Positions 1 to 8,884 of a DNA stretch of 64,000 nucleotides are shown here, piece after piece. The DNA is from Sphingomonas sanguinis. Lineage in GTDB: Bacteria; Pseudomonadota; Alphaproteobacteria; Sphingomonadales; Sphingomonadaceae. The notes beneath the pieces were generated by a model. The model saw nothing but the letters and a program-made list of their open reading frames with translations. It searched no databases and was not told the DNA's origin. Both the position numbers and the translations under genes were made by a program. Location of the stretch: NCBI RefSeq assembly GCF_019297835.1, contig NZ_CP079203.1, positions 3,972,001 through 4,036,000 of the forward strand, in the 5' to 3' direction. The first letter of the stretch is position 1, and each line of letters starts with the position of its first letter.

Positions 1-1968
1 CCCGCGCTCGACCGATTGCTGGCCGATCATCGCGCGGCGGTGACGCATATCGTGGAGACCCGGCCTACTGGCTTTGCCGAGGCATGGATGCCGCTGGAGC
101 GCGCGGACACCGCGATCGCGAGCCTGTGGTCGGCGGTGTCGCATCTGAAGGCAGTCGCCGACACGCCCGAGCTGCGTCAGGCCCATGCGGCGGGGCAGGC
201 GCGTCTGGTCGAGAACCATCTGCAGGTGATGCAGAACCGTGCGCTCTACGACGTGCTCGTCGCGCTGGCCGCGACGGCGGAGTTCGCCGCGCTGGGCGAG
301 GCGGATCGCGCGGCGGTCGAGCATATGATCCGCGACTTCCGGCTGTCGGGCGTCGCGCTGGCGCCAGCGGAGCGCGCGCGCTTCGCCGCCCTGTCGGTGG
401 AGCTTTCGCAGCTTTCGACCGAGTTCGGCAACGCCGTGCTGGACGCGACCGATGCGTGGTTCGAGCATGTCGAGGACGAAGCCCTGCTGGCCGGACTGTC
501 GGCGTCGGACAAGGCGATGTTTGCCGATGCCGCCAAGGCGAAGGGGCTGTCCGGCTGGCTCGTCACGCTCCAGATGCCGCACGTCAATGCGGTCCTGACC
601 TTCGCTGAGGATCGGGGACTGCGTCAGCGGGTCTATACCGCGTCGGGCACGCGCGCCTCCGATCAGGGGCCTCAGGCGGGGCGGTTCGACAATTCCGGCC
701 GGATCGCGGCGATCCTCGACCGGCGGCGAGAGGCGGCGCGGCTGCTGGGCTTTGCCGATCCGGTGGAATGGTCACTCGCCACCAAGATGGCGCCGAACGC
801 GGGCGAGGTGCTGGCCTTCCTGCGCGATCTCGCGCGCCGGGCGAAACCGGCGGCCGAGCAGGAATATGCCGCGCTCGCCGATTATGCCGCCGACCATCTG
901 GGGATCGCCGATCTCCAGCCCTGGGATGTGACCTTTGTTGCCGAGCGGCTGCGCGAGGCGCGTTTTGCGGTCGACGAGCAGGAGGTGCGGGCGCATTTCC
1001 CGGTCGAACGTGTCATCGCGGGGTGGCAGGATCTGCTCGACCGGCTGTTCGGCATCCGCCTGATCGCGCGTCCCGACATCGCCGTCTATCATCCCGACGC
1101 CTGTTATTACGACGTCGCGGACGAAGCGGGCACGGTGTTCGCGGGGGTCTATTCCGACCTTCACGCCCGCGCGGGCAAGCGCGGCGGCGCCTGGATGGCA
1201 CAGGCGCGGCCCCGGCTGAACGACGGCAATGTCCGGCGCGTGCCGGTGGCCTATCTGGTCTGCAACTTCGCGCCGAAGATGCCGGGCAGCCCCTCGCTGC
1301 TCAGCCACAAGGAGGTCGTGACCTTCCTGCACGAGACCGGGCATTGCCTGCATCACCTGTTCACCCGCGTCGACCGGCCCAATATCGCGGGCACCAACGG
1401 CTTCGAATGGGATGCGATCGAGCTGCCCAGCCAGCTGATGGAGGATTTTGCCTGGGACCGCGCCGTGCTGCGGGGCATGTCGGGCCATCACGAAACGGGC
1501 GTGGCGCTGTCGGACGCGCTGTTCGACAAGCTGATCGCCGCGCGACACTTCCTGTCGGGCATGTTCATCGTGCGGCAGGTCGAATTCGCGCTGTTCGACC
1601 TGCTCCTCCATCTCGGCACGCTGGGCGACGACCCGATGGAGGTGATCGAGGCGGTGCGCGACGAGGTGGCGGTGGTCCATCCGCCCGCCTGGCACCGCTT
1701 CCCGCACGCCTTCACCCATATCTTCGCGGGGGGCTATGCATCGGGCTATTACAGCTATCTCTGGGCCGAAGTATTGGCCGCTGACGGCTTCCGGGGTTTT
1801 GCCGACGCGGGGCTGATCGACCGCGCCACCGCCACCCGCTTCCGCGACGAGGTGCTGGCACGCGGTGCGAGCCGTCCAGCAGCGGCAAGCTTCCGCGCCT
1901 TTCGCGGGCGCGATGCCGATCCACAAACGATGCTGGTGCGCCATGGACTGGCCGTCGATGCTCGCTAG
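1..1968 (+). CDS. M3 family zinc metallopeptidase (oligopeptidase A/Dcp type), 5' end cut off
   Basis: Cytoplasmic zinc endopeptidase of the thimet-oligopeptidase family, which degrades short peptides. The frame is open from base 1 ([10 protein letters not shown]...), so the first few dozen residues lie outside the window; about 655 residues are visible against roughly 680 for the family. The zinc site HETGH is encoded at about 1330-1344, inside [13 protein letters not shown], and is followed by a conserved acidic stretch ([17 protein letters not shown]) that carries the third ligand region. The stop overlaps the start of the downstream desulfhydrase gene, suggesting translational coupling. 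No signal peptide can be judged because the start is missing. Family assignment is firm; the choice between OpdA and Dcp subfamilies is not. Confidence 0.93.
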   Translation, partial: PALDRLLADHRAAVTHIVETRPTGFAEAWMPLERADTAIASLWSAVSHLKAVADTPELRQAHAAGQARLVENHLQVMQNRALYDVLVALAATAEFAALGEADRAAVEHMIRDFRLSGVALAPAERARFAALSVELSQLSTEFGNAVLDATDAWFEHVEDEALLAGLSASDKAMFADAAKAKGLSGWLVTLQMPHVNAVLTFAEDRGLRQRVYTASGTRASDQGPQAGRFDNSGRIAAILDRRREAARLLGFADPVEWSLATKMAPNAGEVLAFLRDLARRAKPAAEQEYAALADYAADHLGIADLQPWDVTFVAERLREARFAVDEQEVRAHFPVERVIAGWQDLLDRLFGIRLIARPDIAVYHPDACYYDVADEAGTVFAGVYSDLHARAGKRGGAWMAQARPRLNDGNVRRVPVAYLVCNFAPKMPGSPSLLSHKEVVTFLHETGHCLHHLFTRVDRPNIAGTNGFEWDAIELPSQLMEDFAWDRAVLRGMSGHHETGVALSDALFDKLIAARHFLSGMFIVRQVEFALFDLLLHLGTLGDDPMEVIEAVRDEVAVVHPPAWHRFPHAFTHIFAGGYASGYYSYLWAEVLAADGFRGFADAGLIDRATATRFRDEVLARGASRPAAASFRAFRGRDADPQTMLVRHGLAVDAR

Positions 1969-3034
1969 GCGCGACACCGCCGCCATCCGCGCCTGGCGGG
2001 CGGACGCGATTCACCGGATCGAGGCGGATTTCAACCGCTCGGCCGACACGCACCTGATCCGCGTCGAGCTGCCGCGCTATCCGGGCATCACGCTCTATCT
2101 GAAGGATGAAAGCAGCCATCCGACCGGCAGCCTCAAGCACCGGCTGGCACGCTCGTTGTTCCTCTATGCGCTGTGCAATGGCTGGATCGGGCCGGATACC
2201 TGCGTGATCGAGTCCTCGTCCGGCTCGACGGCGGTGAGCGAGGCCTATTTCGCCAGGATGCTGGGCCTGCGCTTCATCGCGGTGGTCCCCGCCTCGACCG
2301 CCGCGCCGAAGCTCGACGCGATCCGCTTTCATGGCGGCGAAATCCATGCGGTCGACGATCCGCGTACCGTCTACGACGTGTCCAACGCCCTCGCGGCGGA
2401 GACGGGCGGCCATTATCTCGACCAGTTCACCTATGCCGAGCGCGCGACCGACTGGCGCGGCAACAACAACATCGCCGAGAGCATCTTCGCCCAGATGTCC
2501 GCGGAGGAGCATCCTATTCCCCGCTGGGTCGTCTGCGGGGCGGGAACGGGCGGCACCTCGGCGACGATCGGGCGGTTCATCGCCTATCAGCGCCATGCCA
2601 CGCAGCTGTGTGTGGCCGATCCGGTCCATTCGGTCTTCCACCGCCACTTCGCCGACCGCAGCGCATCCTCGCTGCCCGAGGGGTGTGCGAGCTGTATCGA
2701 GGGGATCGGGCGGCCGCGTGTCGAGCCCAGCTTCATCCCCTCGGTGATCGACCGGATGATCGCGGTCGAGGATGCCGCCAGCATCGGCGCGATGCGCGCG
2801 CTGTCGGCACGACTGGGGCGGCGGGTCGGCGGTTCCACCGGCACCAACCTCGTCGCCGTGGCCCGGTTGGTGGAGGAAATGGCGCGTCAGGGACAGGCCG
2901 GCTCGATCGTCACCATCCTGTGCGATGGTGGCGAGCGCTACGGTTGCACCTATTATGACGATGCGTGGCTGGACGCGCGCGGGTTGGACTGGCGGGTGCA
3001 CGAAGCGGCATTCCGCGCGCTGTTCGTCGCCTGA
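1943..3034 (+). CDS. cds1: PLP-dependent L-cysteine desulfhydrase, Cds1-like
   Basis: Fold type II PLP enzyme of the cysteine synthase superfamily, expected to convert L-cysteine to pyruvate, sulfide and ammonia in the cytoplasm. I recall strong likeness to mycobacterial Cds1, including the runs [31 protein letters not shown] and [15 protein letters not shown]. The PLP lysine is K65 in SLKHR; the phosphate-binding loop is [13 protein letters not shown] chose ATG 1943 (MDWPSML, 363 residues), which overlaps the peptidase stop by 26 bases; ATG 1958 is also possible. The longer frame from 1865 has no family similarity at its start. Overlap with the peptidase gene implies an operon that frees amino acids and then sulfide. 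An ordinary cysteine synthase role cannot be excluded from sequence alone. Confidence 0.85.
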   Translation: MDWPSMLARRDTAAIRAWRADAIHRIEADFNRSADTHLIRVELPRYPGITLYLKDESSHPTGSLKHRLARSLFLYALCNGWIGPDTCVIESSSGSTAVSEAYFARMLGLRFIAVVPASTAAPKLDAIRFHGGEIHAVDDPRTVYDVSNALAAETGGHYLDQFTYAERATDWRGNNNIAESIFAQMSAEEHPIPRWVVCGAGTGGTSATIGRFIAYQRHATQLCVADPVHSVFHRHFADRSASSLPEGCASCIEGIGRPRVEPSFIPSVIDRMIAVEDAASIGAMRALSARLGRRVGGSTGTNLVAVARLVEEMARQGQAGSIVTILCDGGERYGCTYYDDAWLDARGLDWRVHEAAFRALFVA

Positions 3035-3094
3035 GGCGGGGTAGCTGGTTCGTAACGCCAGTCCTCCGCCTTGGGACCGATCGGCATCCATTCT

Positions 3095-3235
3095 ATTCCT
3101 CCCCTGGAAGGGGAGGTGGCAGGCCGAAGGCCTGACGGAGGGGTGTCCCGATCGGAGAGGTTGGTCAAACTTCGCGACCGGGGCACCTCTCCACCATCCT
3201 ACGGATGGTACCCCTGCCCTTGCAGGGGAGGAATG
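3095..3235. repeat. Dispersed intergenic repeat, copy A (about 140 bases)
   Basis: Bounded by inverted termini ATTCCTCCCCT and AGGGGAGGAAT, with internal short palindromes (GGCAGGCCGAAGGCCTGAC; CCATCCTACGGATGG). A second copy lies at 8620-8760 in the opposite orientation. It sits between the convergent desulfhydrase and TolC genes and holds no credible gene. The hairpins may also end transcription from either side. Confidence 0.8.
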
Positions 3236-3265
3236 AGGGCGGGACGGTCTGAATATCGATCGGTC

Positions 3266-4723
3266 CTAAGGCTCGAGCCCCAAAGCCGCGCGGTCGGCGG
3301 TCGCGGCGGCCAGTTCGGCGCGGGCGGCGGCGATCCGGGCCTGGGCGTCGATCAGGCGGACGCGGGCGTCGTTCGCGGTTTCCTCGCGCTGATTGACCAG
3401 GAAGAAGTCGCTCGACCCCAGCTCGAACCGCCGCCGCTCCGCCGCCGCCAGCCGTTCGGCGAGCTGGCGTTCCTGCTCGGCGATGACGGCCAGCTTTTCG
3501 GCGGCCTCGACGCCGATGCTGATGCCCTCCACCTCGACCGTGATCTGGTCGCGCAGGAAACGGCTGCGCGCCGACAGCGCGTCCATCTCGGCCTGCGCCT
3601 CGACGATCTTGCCCTTCGCCGCGCGGTTTTGAAGCGGCATCGAGAAGCGGAAGCCAACCGCTGCCTCCAACGGCGTGCGATTGGGGCCGCCCAGACCGAT
3701 GGGGCCGACATCCTTGCCCATCTCGCCGCGCAGATCGAACCGGGGGCGCAGGTCGTTCTGGGCCAGCGCCAGCCGTGCCGAACCCTGATCGATCCGCGCC
3801 AGCAGCACCTGAAGGTCGGGACGGCGCTGCTCGAAATTGCGGCGGGCGACGACGGTGACGCCCGACAGCGCCTCCGCTCCGCTGGGCAGGCGCTCTGGCC
3901 CGACCATCACCGGTTCGCCCTGGCCGTCGCGATAATAGAGCGACAGGGCATTGGCCGCCGCCTGGAAGTCTCCCTCGGCCCGGACCACCAGGGCGCGGCG
4001 GCGGACGAGATTCTGGTCGTTCTCGGCCAGCAATATGTCGGGCCGCGCGCCCAGCTCGACCTGACGCGCCAGCCCGCCGCGCCGGTTGAGCGACAGGTCC
4101 AGAAGGTCGCGATAGGCGCGCAGGCGCAGGCCCGCCGCGACCCAGTTCTGATAAGCATCGATCGCGCGCCGCTGAACGCCGATCGCCACCGCCTCGCGCT
4201 CGAATTTCGCGATGTCGATGTCGCCCGATGCCAGCGTGCGGCGGGTGCGGCGTTCGTCCACCAGCCGGTCGCGCAGCAGCGAGTAGAGCGCGCCGACCTT
4301 CACCTCGCCCAGCCGGTTGGTGTAATTCTGGTCCTCATAGACCGGGAAGCTGCCCCGGCTGACGCGGTAGCCGCCATAGACATAGCCGCCATTGTTGGTC
4401 AGCGGCCGGTTCGCGCTCGCCGCGGCGACGGTGCCGTCATAATAGCCGAGCGTGCGCGAGCGCCCCTCCGCCTCGAACACCGTGTCGAAGGCGCCGTCGG
4501 CGGTGATCGCCTTGCCCTCGGCGGAGCGGATCTTGGCCAGTGCCTCGACGATCTGCGGCGCGGCGCGGGCGGAGGCGCGCAACACTTCATCCAGGGTCAA
4601 CGGCCCAGAGCTGGGCGCGGCAGGCGCGGGCACCGGGTTGGCCTCGATCCGCTGGGCCATGACGGGCGCGGCCAGCGCGGGAGCGACGACCAGCGCGGAG
4701 ATGAGCAGCATGAACCGGATCAT
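3266..4723 (-). CDS. TolC-family outer-membrane efflux/secretion channel
   Basis: Outer-membrane channel of a tripartite exporter, 485 residues, about the usual TolC length. Signal peptide MIRFMLLISALVVAPALAAP with likely cleavage after VMA. Two TolC-type repeats are recognisable through their long alpha-helical stretches (about 190-260, then VEGISIGVEAAEKLAVIAEQ and the final helix to residue 485). It ends the operon ABC protein, HlyD adaptor, TolC; its ATG overlaps the HlyD stop by four bases (ATGA), so the three are co-translated. The substrate is unknown; the partners point to a type I-like export path rather than an RND pump. Confidence 0.85.
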   Translation of the reverse strand: MIRFMLLISALVVAPALAAPVMAQRIEANPVPAPAAPSSGPLTLDEVLRASARAAPQIVEALAKIRSAEGKAITADGAFDTVFEAEGRSRTLGYYDGTVAAASANRPLTNNGGYVYGGYRVSRGSFPVYEDQNYTNRLGEVKVGALYSLLRDRLVDERRTRRTLASGDIDIAKFEREAVAIGVQRRAIDAYQNWVAAGLRLRAYRDLLDLSLNRRGGLARQVELGARPDILLAENDQNLVRRRALVVRAEGDFQAAANALSLYYRDGQGEPVMVGPERLPSGAEALSGVTVVARRNFEQRRPDLQVLLARIDQGSARLALAQNDLRPRFDLRGEMGKDVGPIGLGGPNRTPLEAAVGFRFSMPLQNRAAKGKIVEAQAEMDALSARSRFLRDQITVEVEGISIGVEAAEKLAVIAEQERQLAERLAAAERRRFELGSSDFFLVNQREETANDARVRLIDAQARIAAARAELAAATADRAALGLEP

Positions 4724-5796
4724 TTCGGCTTGCCCGCCTTGGCCGCGATCTTCTTGTCTTCGTCCTTCGCTTCCTTGCCGTCCTGCTTTTCATTGACGGT
4801 CTGACCGAATTCCAGCGGGAAGTCGTTGAGCTGACGCCAGAGTTCATAACCGACCGTGACCGTCTCTCCCTGGACCCAGCCCTGCACCTTGCCGCCCAGC
4901 CGGACGAAGCGGCGTTCGGGCCAGGCGGGCTTGCCGGGTGCCGGTTCGACTAGGATGCGGAACAGCCCCTGCGCATTGGCATTGGGGTCGATCGTCCGGA
5001 CGCGGCCGTCGAAAAAGCCGTAGGCGACCGAAGGCCAGCCGCTGAACTGGATCGCGGGCCACCCCTCGAACTCCAGGCGCACCGGGCGGCCGGGGCGCAG
5101 CAGGGGGACGTCGCGGCCGTCGATCAGCAGCTCGACCGCGCGCTGCACCTCTTCCGGCGCCACCACCGCCAGCGCGGTGCCCGCCGAGACATAGGCACCG
5201 CCCGCCGCCGCGTTGAGATTCTGGATACGGCCGTCGCGGGGCGCGCGGACCAGCTGCGCCGACTGGCGGTTCAGTTGCACCTCGATGCGGTTGAGCTTGG
5301 CCCGCGATTCCGCCAGCTTGGCGCCGGAGTCCGCGACCTTGATCTGCGCCTGTTCGTAATCGCGACGCGAGGCCAATCCTTCGGAATAGAGCTGGCGGGT
5401 GCGGTTGACGTCGATCTGCGCGACCGCCTGCGACTGGCGGACCGAAGCGATCTCTGCCTCCACCTGCGCGCGCTCGGCGGCGAGGCGAGAGAGCAGATTG
5501 GGGTCGAGATCGATGATGCGCGCGATCGGGTCGCCGCGCTTCACATGCTGGCCGTCCTGCACATACCAGCGCTCGACCCGGCCGGGGACCAGCGCGGTCA
5601 CGTCCTGCGCGCGGTCGGTCGGGTCTAGCGAGACGACCTGCCCCCTCCCTTGCGCGGTCTGCAACCACGGCACGAAGAACAAGATGAAGATGACCGCCGC
5701 GATCCCGGCCGTCAGGATCCAGGCGATCGCGACCGTGACCCGTGGCGGGCGCAGCGAGGAGAGGGTGCGGAAATGCGCGAGCTGGTCAGGCGACAT
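4720..5796 (-). CDS. HlyD-family periplasmic adaptor protein
   Basis: Membrane-fusion protein of 358 residues that would join the inner-membrane ABC protein to TolC. One N-terminal transmembrane helix (VAIAWILTAGIAAVIFILFFVPWL, about residues 20-43, not cleaved), then the split biotinyl-lipoyl domain (RVERWYVQDGQHVKRGDPIARI), a coiled-coil hairpin (about 100-165, SRLAAERAQVEAEIASVRQS...) and the second lipoyl half (RAPRDGRIQNLNAAAGGAYV). The C-terminus is Lys-rich (EKQDGKEAKDEDKKIAAKAGKPK, about 336-358), unusual for the family. Its start overlaps the end of the ABC gene by 11 bases. Confidence 0.87.
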   Translation of the reverse strand: MSPDQLAHFRTLSSLRPPRVTVAIAWILTAGIAAVIFILFFVPWLQTAQGRGQVVSLDPTDRAQDVTALVPGRVERWYVQDGQHVKRGDPIARIIDLDPNLLSRLAAERAQVEAEIASVRQSQAVAQIDVNRTRQLYSEGLASRRDYEQAQIKVADSGAKLAESRAKLNRIEVQLNRQSAQLVRAPRDGRIQNLNAAAGGAYVSAGTALAVVAPEEVQRAVELLIDGRDVPLLRPGRPVRLEFEGWPAIQFSGWPSVAYGFFDGRVRTIDPNANAQGLFRILVEPAPGKPAWPERRFVRLGGKVQGWVQGETVTVGYELWRQLNDFPLEFGQTVNEKQDGKEAKDEDKKIAAKAGKPK

Positions 5797-7465
5797 CGGC
5801 GTCCTTCCGGCGATAGGCGGCCTGGAGTTCGGCCAGCTGGTCGAAGCGGCGCTGCTCGGTCAGGCCGAGATAGAGATAGCCGTCCAGCTCCATGTCCTCG
5901 GGCCGGCCGGTGCACAGCAAGACGGTCGTGCCATGCTGCTTCAACAGTCGTAGCGCGGCGCGCAGTCGCTCGGGCGGCAACAGGTCGTAGAGCTGGCCGA
6001 GCAGCAGCAGCTTGGGGCCGACGAGCAGCGCGTTGGCGAGCTTCAGCGCCATGGTCTCGCCGACGCTGAGCGGATAGCCGGTCGAGCCGAGCGGCGTGTC
6101 GAGACCTTGCGGCAGGCTGGCGAGGCGCCGTTCCAGCCCGACCAGCGCCAGCGCCTCCATCGCCTTTTCGGCCAGGTCGCCCGAGGCGAGACGGAGATAC
6201 TCACGGATCGTCACCTCGACGATGGTCGAGCGGTCGAGCACCGTCACCTCCGAGCGGAGACGATACATATCGAACGAACCCAGATCGGCATTGCCGATCC
6301 GCACCAGCCCGCGATCGGGCAAAGCGTGGCGTTTCAGCAGCATGGCCAGCCGCCGCTCCGCGCCCGGCTCGGCCACGGTGACGAGCTGTTCCCCGGCCGT
6401 CAGCGTCAGATTGTAATGCGCGTCGTTGAAGGCCACGTCGGTCAGCTTGACCGATCCGTCGCGCGGACCATTGTCGCCGCGCACCGTCGGCTCCTGCGGA
6501 ATGGCGAAGAGCAGCGACAGCTCTTCGGCGCTGGCGACCAGATCATAGAAGGTGTCGAGATAATTGCCGAGCTGCGAGATGCCGTAGAACACGCCCGACA
6601 GGATCAGCTCGGCGGCGACCAGTTGGCCCAGCGACAATTGCCCGCGCAGGATCAACATGCCGCCCAGCAGCAGCAGCCCGGCACTGGCGAAGGCATAGAC
6701 CAGCAGGAACGCGACCGTCTGCGCGAACTGATAGCGGAAATAGCGGCGATGCATGTTGACGTAGTTGGCGGTCATCGTCTCCGACCGGCTCATCGCGAAG
6801 TCGAGATGGCGCAGCGACTTGTAGAAGCCGTTCGACCCGCCGACGCTTTCCAGCCAGCGGGCGGCATTGTGCTTGGCATGGCTCAGCGCCACCGCGCCGC
6901 TGATCGCGCCGCGCCGCCACAGCATCCAGATCAGCACCACCGCCGCCACCAGCACGGCATTGAAGGCGAGGAAGACGGGGTGGTAGAAGCTGGTGATCGT
7001 CAATCCGATCACCGCCTGCAACACGATGGTGAAAGCGCCGATGACCAGACTGGGCACCGACTTCTGGACGACCACCAGGTCGAAATAGCGGTTGAACAGG
7101 TCGCCGCGATTGCCGTCGGCGAAGAAGGGGTCCTGCGCATGGACCGCTCGCACCGTGACCTCGGCGACGACGCGCGAGAACAGGCGGCGCTCGAACGCCG
7201 CCATGATCCAGACGCGAAGCGCGCTCAGCCCGGCGACCATCAGCAGCAGCATCAGCAGCACGCCGGACAGCGCCCAGAGCGGGGCGGGCATCGCGGTGTT
7301 GGCGACGCTGTTGATGAGCAGCTGGACCGAAATGGGGGTGGCCAGCGCCAGCAGGCTGATCGCAATGGTATAGACGATACCAAGGCGGATATAGGCCGAA
7401 TCAGGCCCTATGGTCTGCGACAGCCAGCCGACCGCATCTCGAAATCCCAATCGTTGTCCCGCCAA
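5786..7465 (-). CDS. ABC-type transporter membrane protein with degenerate, probably inactive ATPase domain
   Basis: Six-helix type 1 exporter domain followed by an NBD-like domain. Numbering from the longer GTG start at 7525, the membrane part spans about 45-330 and the NBD remnant about 355-560. None of the ATPase motifs is intact: the Walker A place reads AEPGAERRL (no GKS/T), the signature reads LSVGE, Walker B reads LLLLGQ in place of LLLLDE, and the switch histidine is glycine (CTGRP). I prefer TTG 7465 (LAGQRLGF, 559 residues), because AAGGGG lies six bases before it; GTG 7525 lacks such a site. It heads the ABC-HlyD-TolC operon and is divergent from the LysR gene. The loss looks concerted, since the fold between motifs is kept, so it may export without its own ATP hydrolysis or pair with another ATPase. 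Confidence 0.85.
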   Translation of the reverse strand: MAGQRLGFRDAVGWLSQTIGPDSAYIRLGIVYTIAISLLALATPISVQLLINSVANTAMPAPLWALSGVLLMLLLMVAGLSALRVWIMAAFERRLFSRVVAEVTVRAVHAQDPFFADGNRGDLFNRYFDLVVVQKSVPSLVIGAFTIVLQAVIGLTITSFYHPVFLAFNAVLVAAVVLIWMLWRRGAISGAVALSHAKHNAARWLESVGGSNGFYKSLRHLDFAMSRSETMTANYVNMHRRYFRYQFAQTVAFLLVYAFASAGLLLLGGMLILRGQLSLGQLVAAELILSGVFYGISQLGNYLDTFYDLVASAEELSLLFAIPQEPTVRGDNGPRDGSVKLTDVAFNDAHYNLTLTAGEQLVTVAEPGAERRLAMLLKRHALPDRGLVRIGNADLGSFDMYRLRSEVTVLDRSTIVEVTIREYLRLASGDLAEKAMEALALVGLERRLASLPQGLDTPLGSTGYPLSVGETMALKLANALLVGPKLLLLGQLYDLLPPERLRAALRLLKQHGTTVLLCTGRPEDMELDGYLYLGLTEQRRFDQLAELQAAYRRKDADVA

Positions 7466-7661
7466 AACGCACCCCTTTTCCGTACGTTGGACAAAGCTGA
7501 GCGGGCGGCGACAAGCCGCCTTCACTCCGCGACACCTTCATGATCCCCTCCATGAAGGTACGCTTCGGCTTGATCCTTGTGAAATCAGGGTAACGACATA
7601 TCACGGCGATGACCAATCGGAATTGTCGTGGCCGGGGTATAGAAAGCGGTTATAGCGTCCT

Positions 7662-8567
7662 ATGCTTACCCTGCGTCAGCTCGAATATCTGGTCACGATC
7701 GCGGATACCGGCTCTTTCGCGCTGGCCGCGCGGGTCGCCAATGTCTCGCAACCGACGCTGAGCCAGCAGGTCCGGACGCTGGAGGAGCGGTTGGGCGCCA
7801 GGTTGCTGGAGCGGAGTGCGACCGGCGCGATCCTGACGCCGGTGGGGCGCAGCATCGTCGCGACGGCGCGGCGCATGTTGAGCGATGCGCGCGATATCGC
7901 CGCGCTTGCGGCGGGCTCGTCCGACAGCCTGATCGGCACGCTGAAACTGGGGACGACGCCGACGTTGGGGCCGTATCTGTTGTCGCCGATCATCGCCGAG
8001 CTGCACCGCATGGCTCCGCGCCTGCGCCTGCATGTGCGCGAGGGAATTCCCGACGAACAGATACGTGAGCTTTCGCGCGGCGACATCGATGTCGTACTGG
8101 GGCCGCTGCCCATGACGGGCGACGATTTGACGGTCGAGCCGCTATTCCGCGAGCCGTTGCATCTGGTCGCCGCGCTCGACCACCCGATCGACGCCGCTAC
8201 CGAGGCGACGCGCGAGATCCTGACCGGCAGCCCGCTGCTGACGCTCGACCCGCGCCATCATCTGGCGCGGCAGGCGGCCGAGGTCGCGGACGATTACGGC
8301 ATGACCATCGCGCCGGACTATTATGGCACCAGTCTGGAAAGCCTGCACCAGATGGTCGCGAGCGGGCTGGGCCTGACGCTGCTGCCCAGCCTTTACCTGC
8401 GATCCGAAGTGGGCGGGGCGGCGGGATTGAAGATCCTGCCCGTCCAAGGCTGGCGCGTGCACCGATCGATCGCCATCGCCTGGCGCCGCCAGTCCCCGAT
8501 GAGCGCGGCGTTCAAGCTGATCGCCGACCACGTCCAGGGCTGTGCGCAGAAGCTGCTGGCCGGGTAG
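7662..8567 (+). CDS. LysR-family regulator, OxyR-like but without the redox cysteine
   Basis: Transcription factor of 301 residues. The winged helix-turn-helix spans about 1-60 (MLTLRQLEYLVTIADTGSFA, then VSQPTLSQQVRTLEERLG), followed by the LysR substrate domain. Overall pattern and the run GTLKLGTTPTLGPYLLSPII resemble OxyR. OxyR senses peroxide through Cys199 in a GHCLRDQ context; here that place reads RHHLARQ (His200), and no second sensing cysteine is present, so peroxide sensing through a disulfide is unlikely. It is divergent from the ABC-HlyD-TolC operon, its most likely target, as is common for LysR genes. The effector is unknown. Confidence 0.88.
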   Translation: MLTLRQLEYLVTIADTGSFALAARVANVSQPTLSQQVRTLEERLGARLLERSATGAILTPVGRSIVATARRMLSDARDIAALAAGSSDSLIGTLKLGTTPTLGPYLLSPIIAELHRMAPRLRLHVREGIPDEQIRELSRGDIDVVLGPLPMTGDDLTVEPLFREPLHLVAALDHPIDAATEATREILTGSPLLTLDPRHHLARQAAEVADDYGMTIAPDYYGTSLESLHQMVASGLGLTLLPSLYLRSEVGGAAGLKILPVQGWRVHRSIAIAWRRQSPMSAAFKLIADHVQGCAQKLLAG

Positions 8568-8619
8568 GGGCAGGGGGAGCTATCGCCGGGCCCGATCGAC
8601 ATTCAGTCGTCCCAGTTTC

Positions 8620-8760
8620 TTTCCTCCCTTGGAAGGGGAGAGGGACCATACGAAGGATGGTGGAGGGGTGTCACCCTTCGTTGATGGGGGCCAACTTCGC
8701 CAGCCGGGACACCCCTCCGTCCGGCCTGTGGCCTGCCACCTCCCCTTGCAGGGGAGGAAT
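8620..8760. repeat. Dispersed intergenic repeat, copy B (inverted relative to copy A)
   Basis: Read on the minus strand it starts ATTCCTCCCCT and continues AAGGGGAGGTGGCAGGCC, matching copy A at 3095-3235 nearly base for base over about 55 bases up to GGAGGGGTGTCCCG; both copies also share the distal CTCCACCATCCT segment. It lies between the convergent LysR and chemotaxis-receptor genes (gap 8568-8884, 317 bases, otherwise without a gene). Confidence 0.8.
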
Positions 8761-8816
8761 AGGATGTCGATCCGCACTAATAAGGCGTTGGAAAGATGGC
8801 TCCCACACCCAGCGCT

Positions 8817-8844
8817 TACCACCCCGGCCAAAGCCGGGATGGTA
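8817..8844. repeat. Short palindromic repeat (TACCACCCCGGC type)
   Basis: Twelve-base arms TACCACCCCGGC and GCCGGGATGGTA with one mismatch around a four-base loop. Related palindromes occur at 13110-13217 and 53670-53698. It is downstream of both flanking genes, so it may act as a hairpin terminator or a REP-like element. Confidence 0.6.
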
Positions 8845-8884
8845 TGACGCGATTCAGTAAGGCGTGGCCTGAAAGGCCGTCCCG

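Noticed and set aside
1712..3091. 459-residue open frame on the minus strand opposite the desulfhydrase
   Set aside because: Antisense shadow of a well-supported gene in GC-rich DNA; composition is Arg/His/Gly-rich without domains.
3071..4804. 577-residue open frame opposite the TolC gene
   Set aside because: Begins inside repeat A and runs antisense to TolC and part of HlyD; low-complexity product.
7401..7616. 71-residue minus-strand frame upstream of the ABC gene
   Set aside because: Overlaps the ABC gene in another frame and has no recognisable features; the TTG start of the ABC gene explains the Shine-Dalgarno there.
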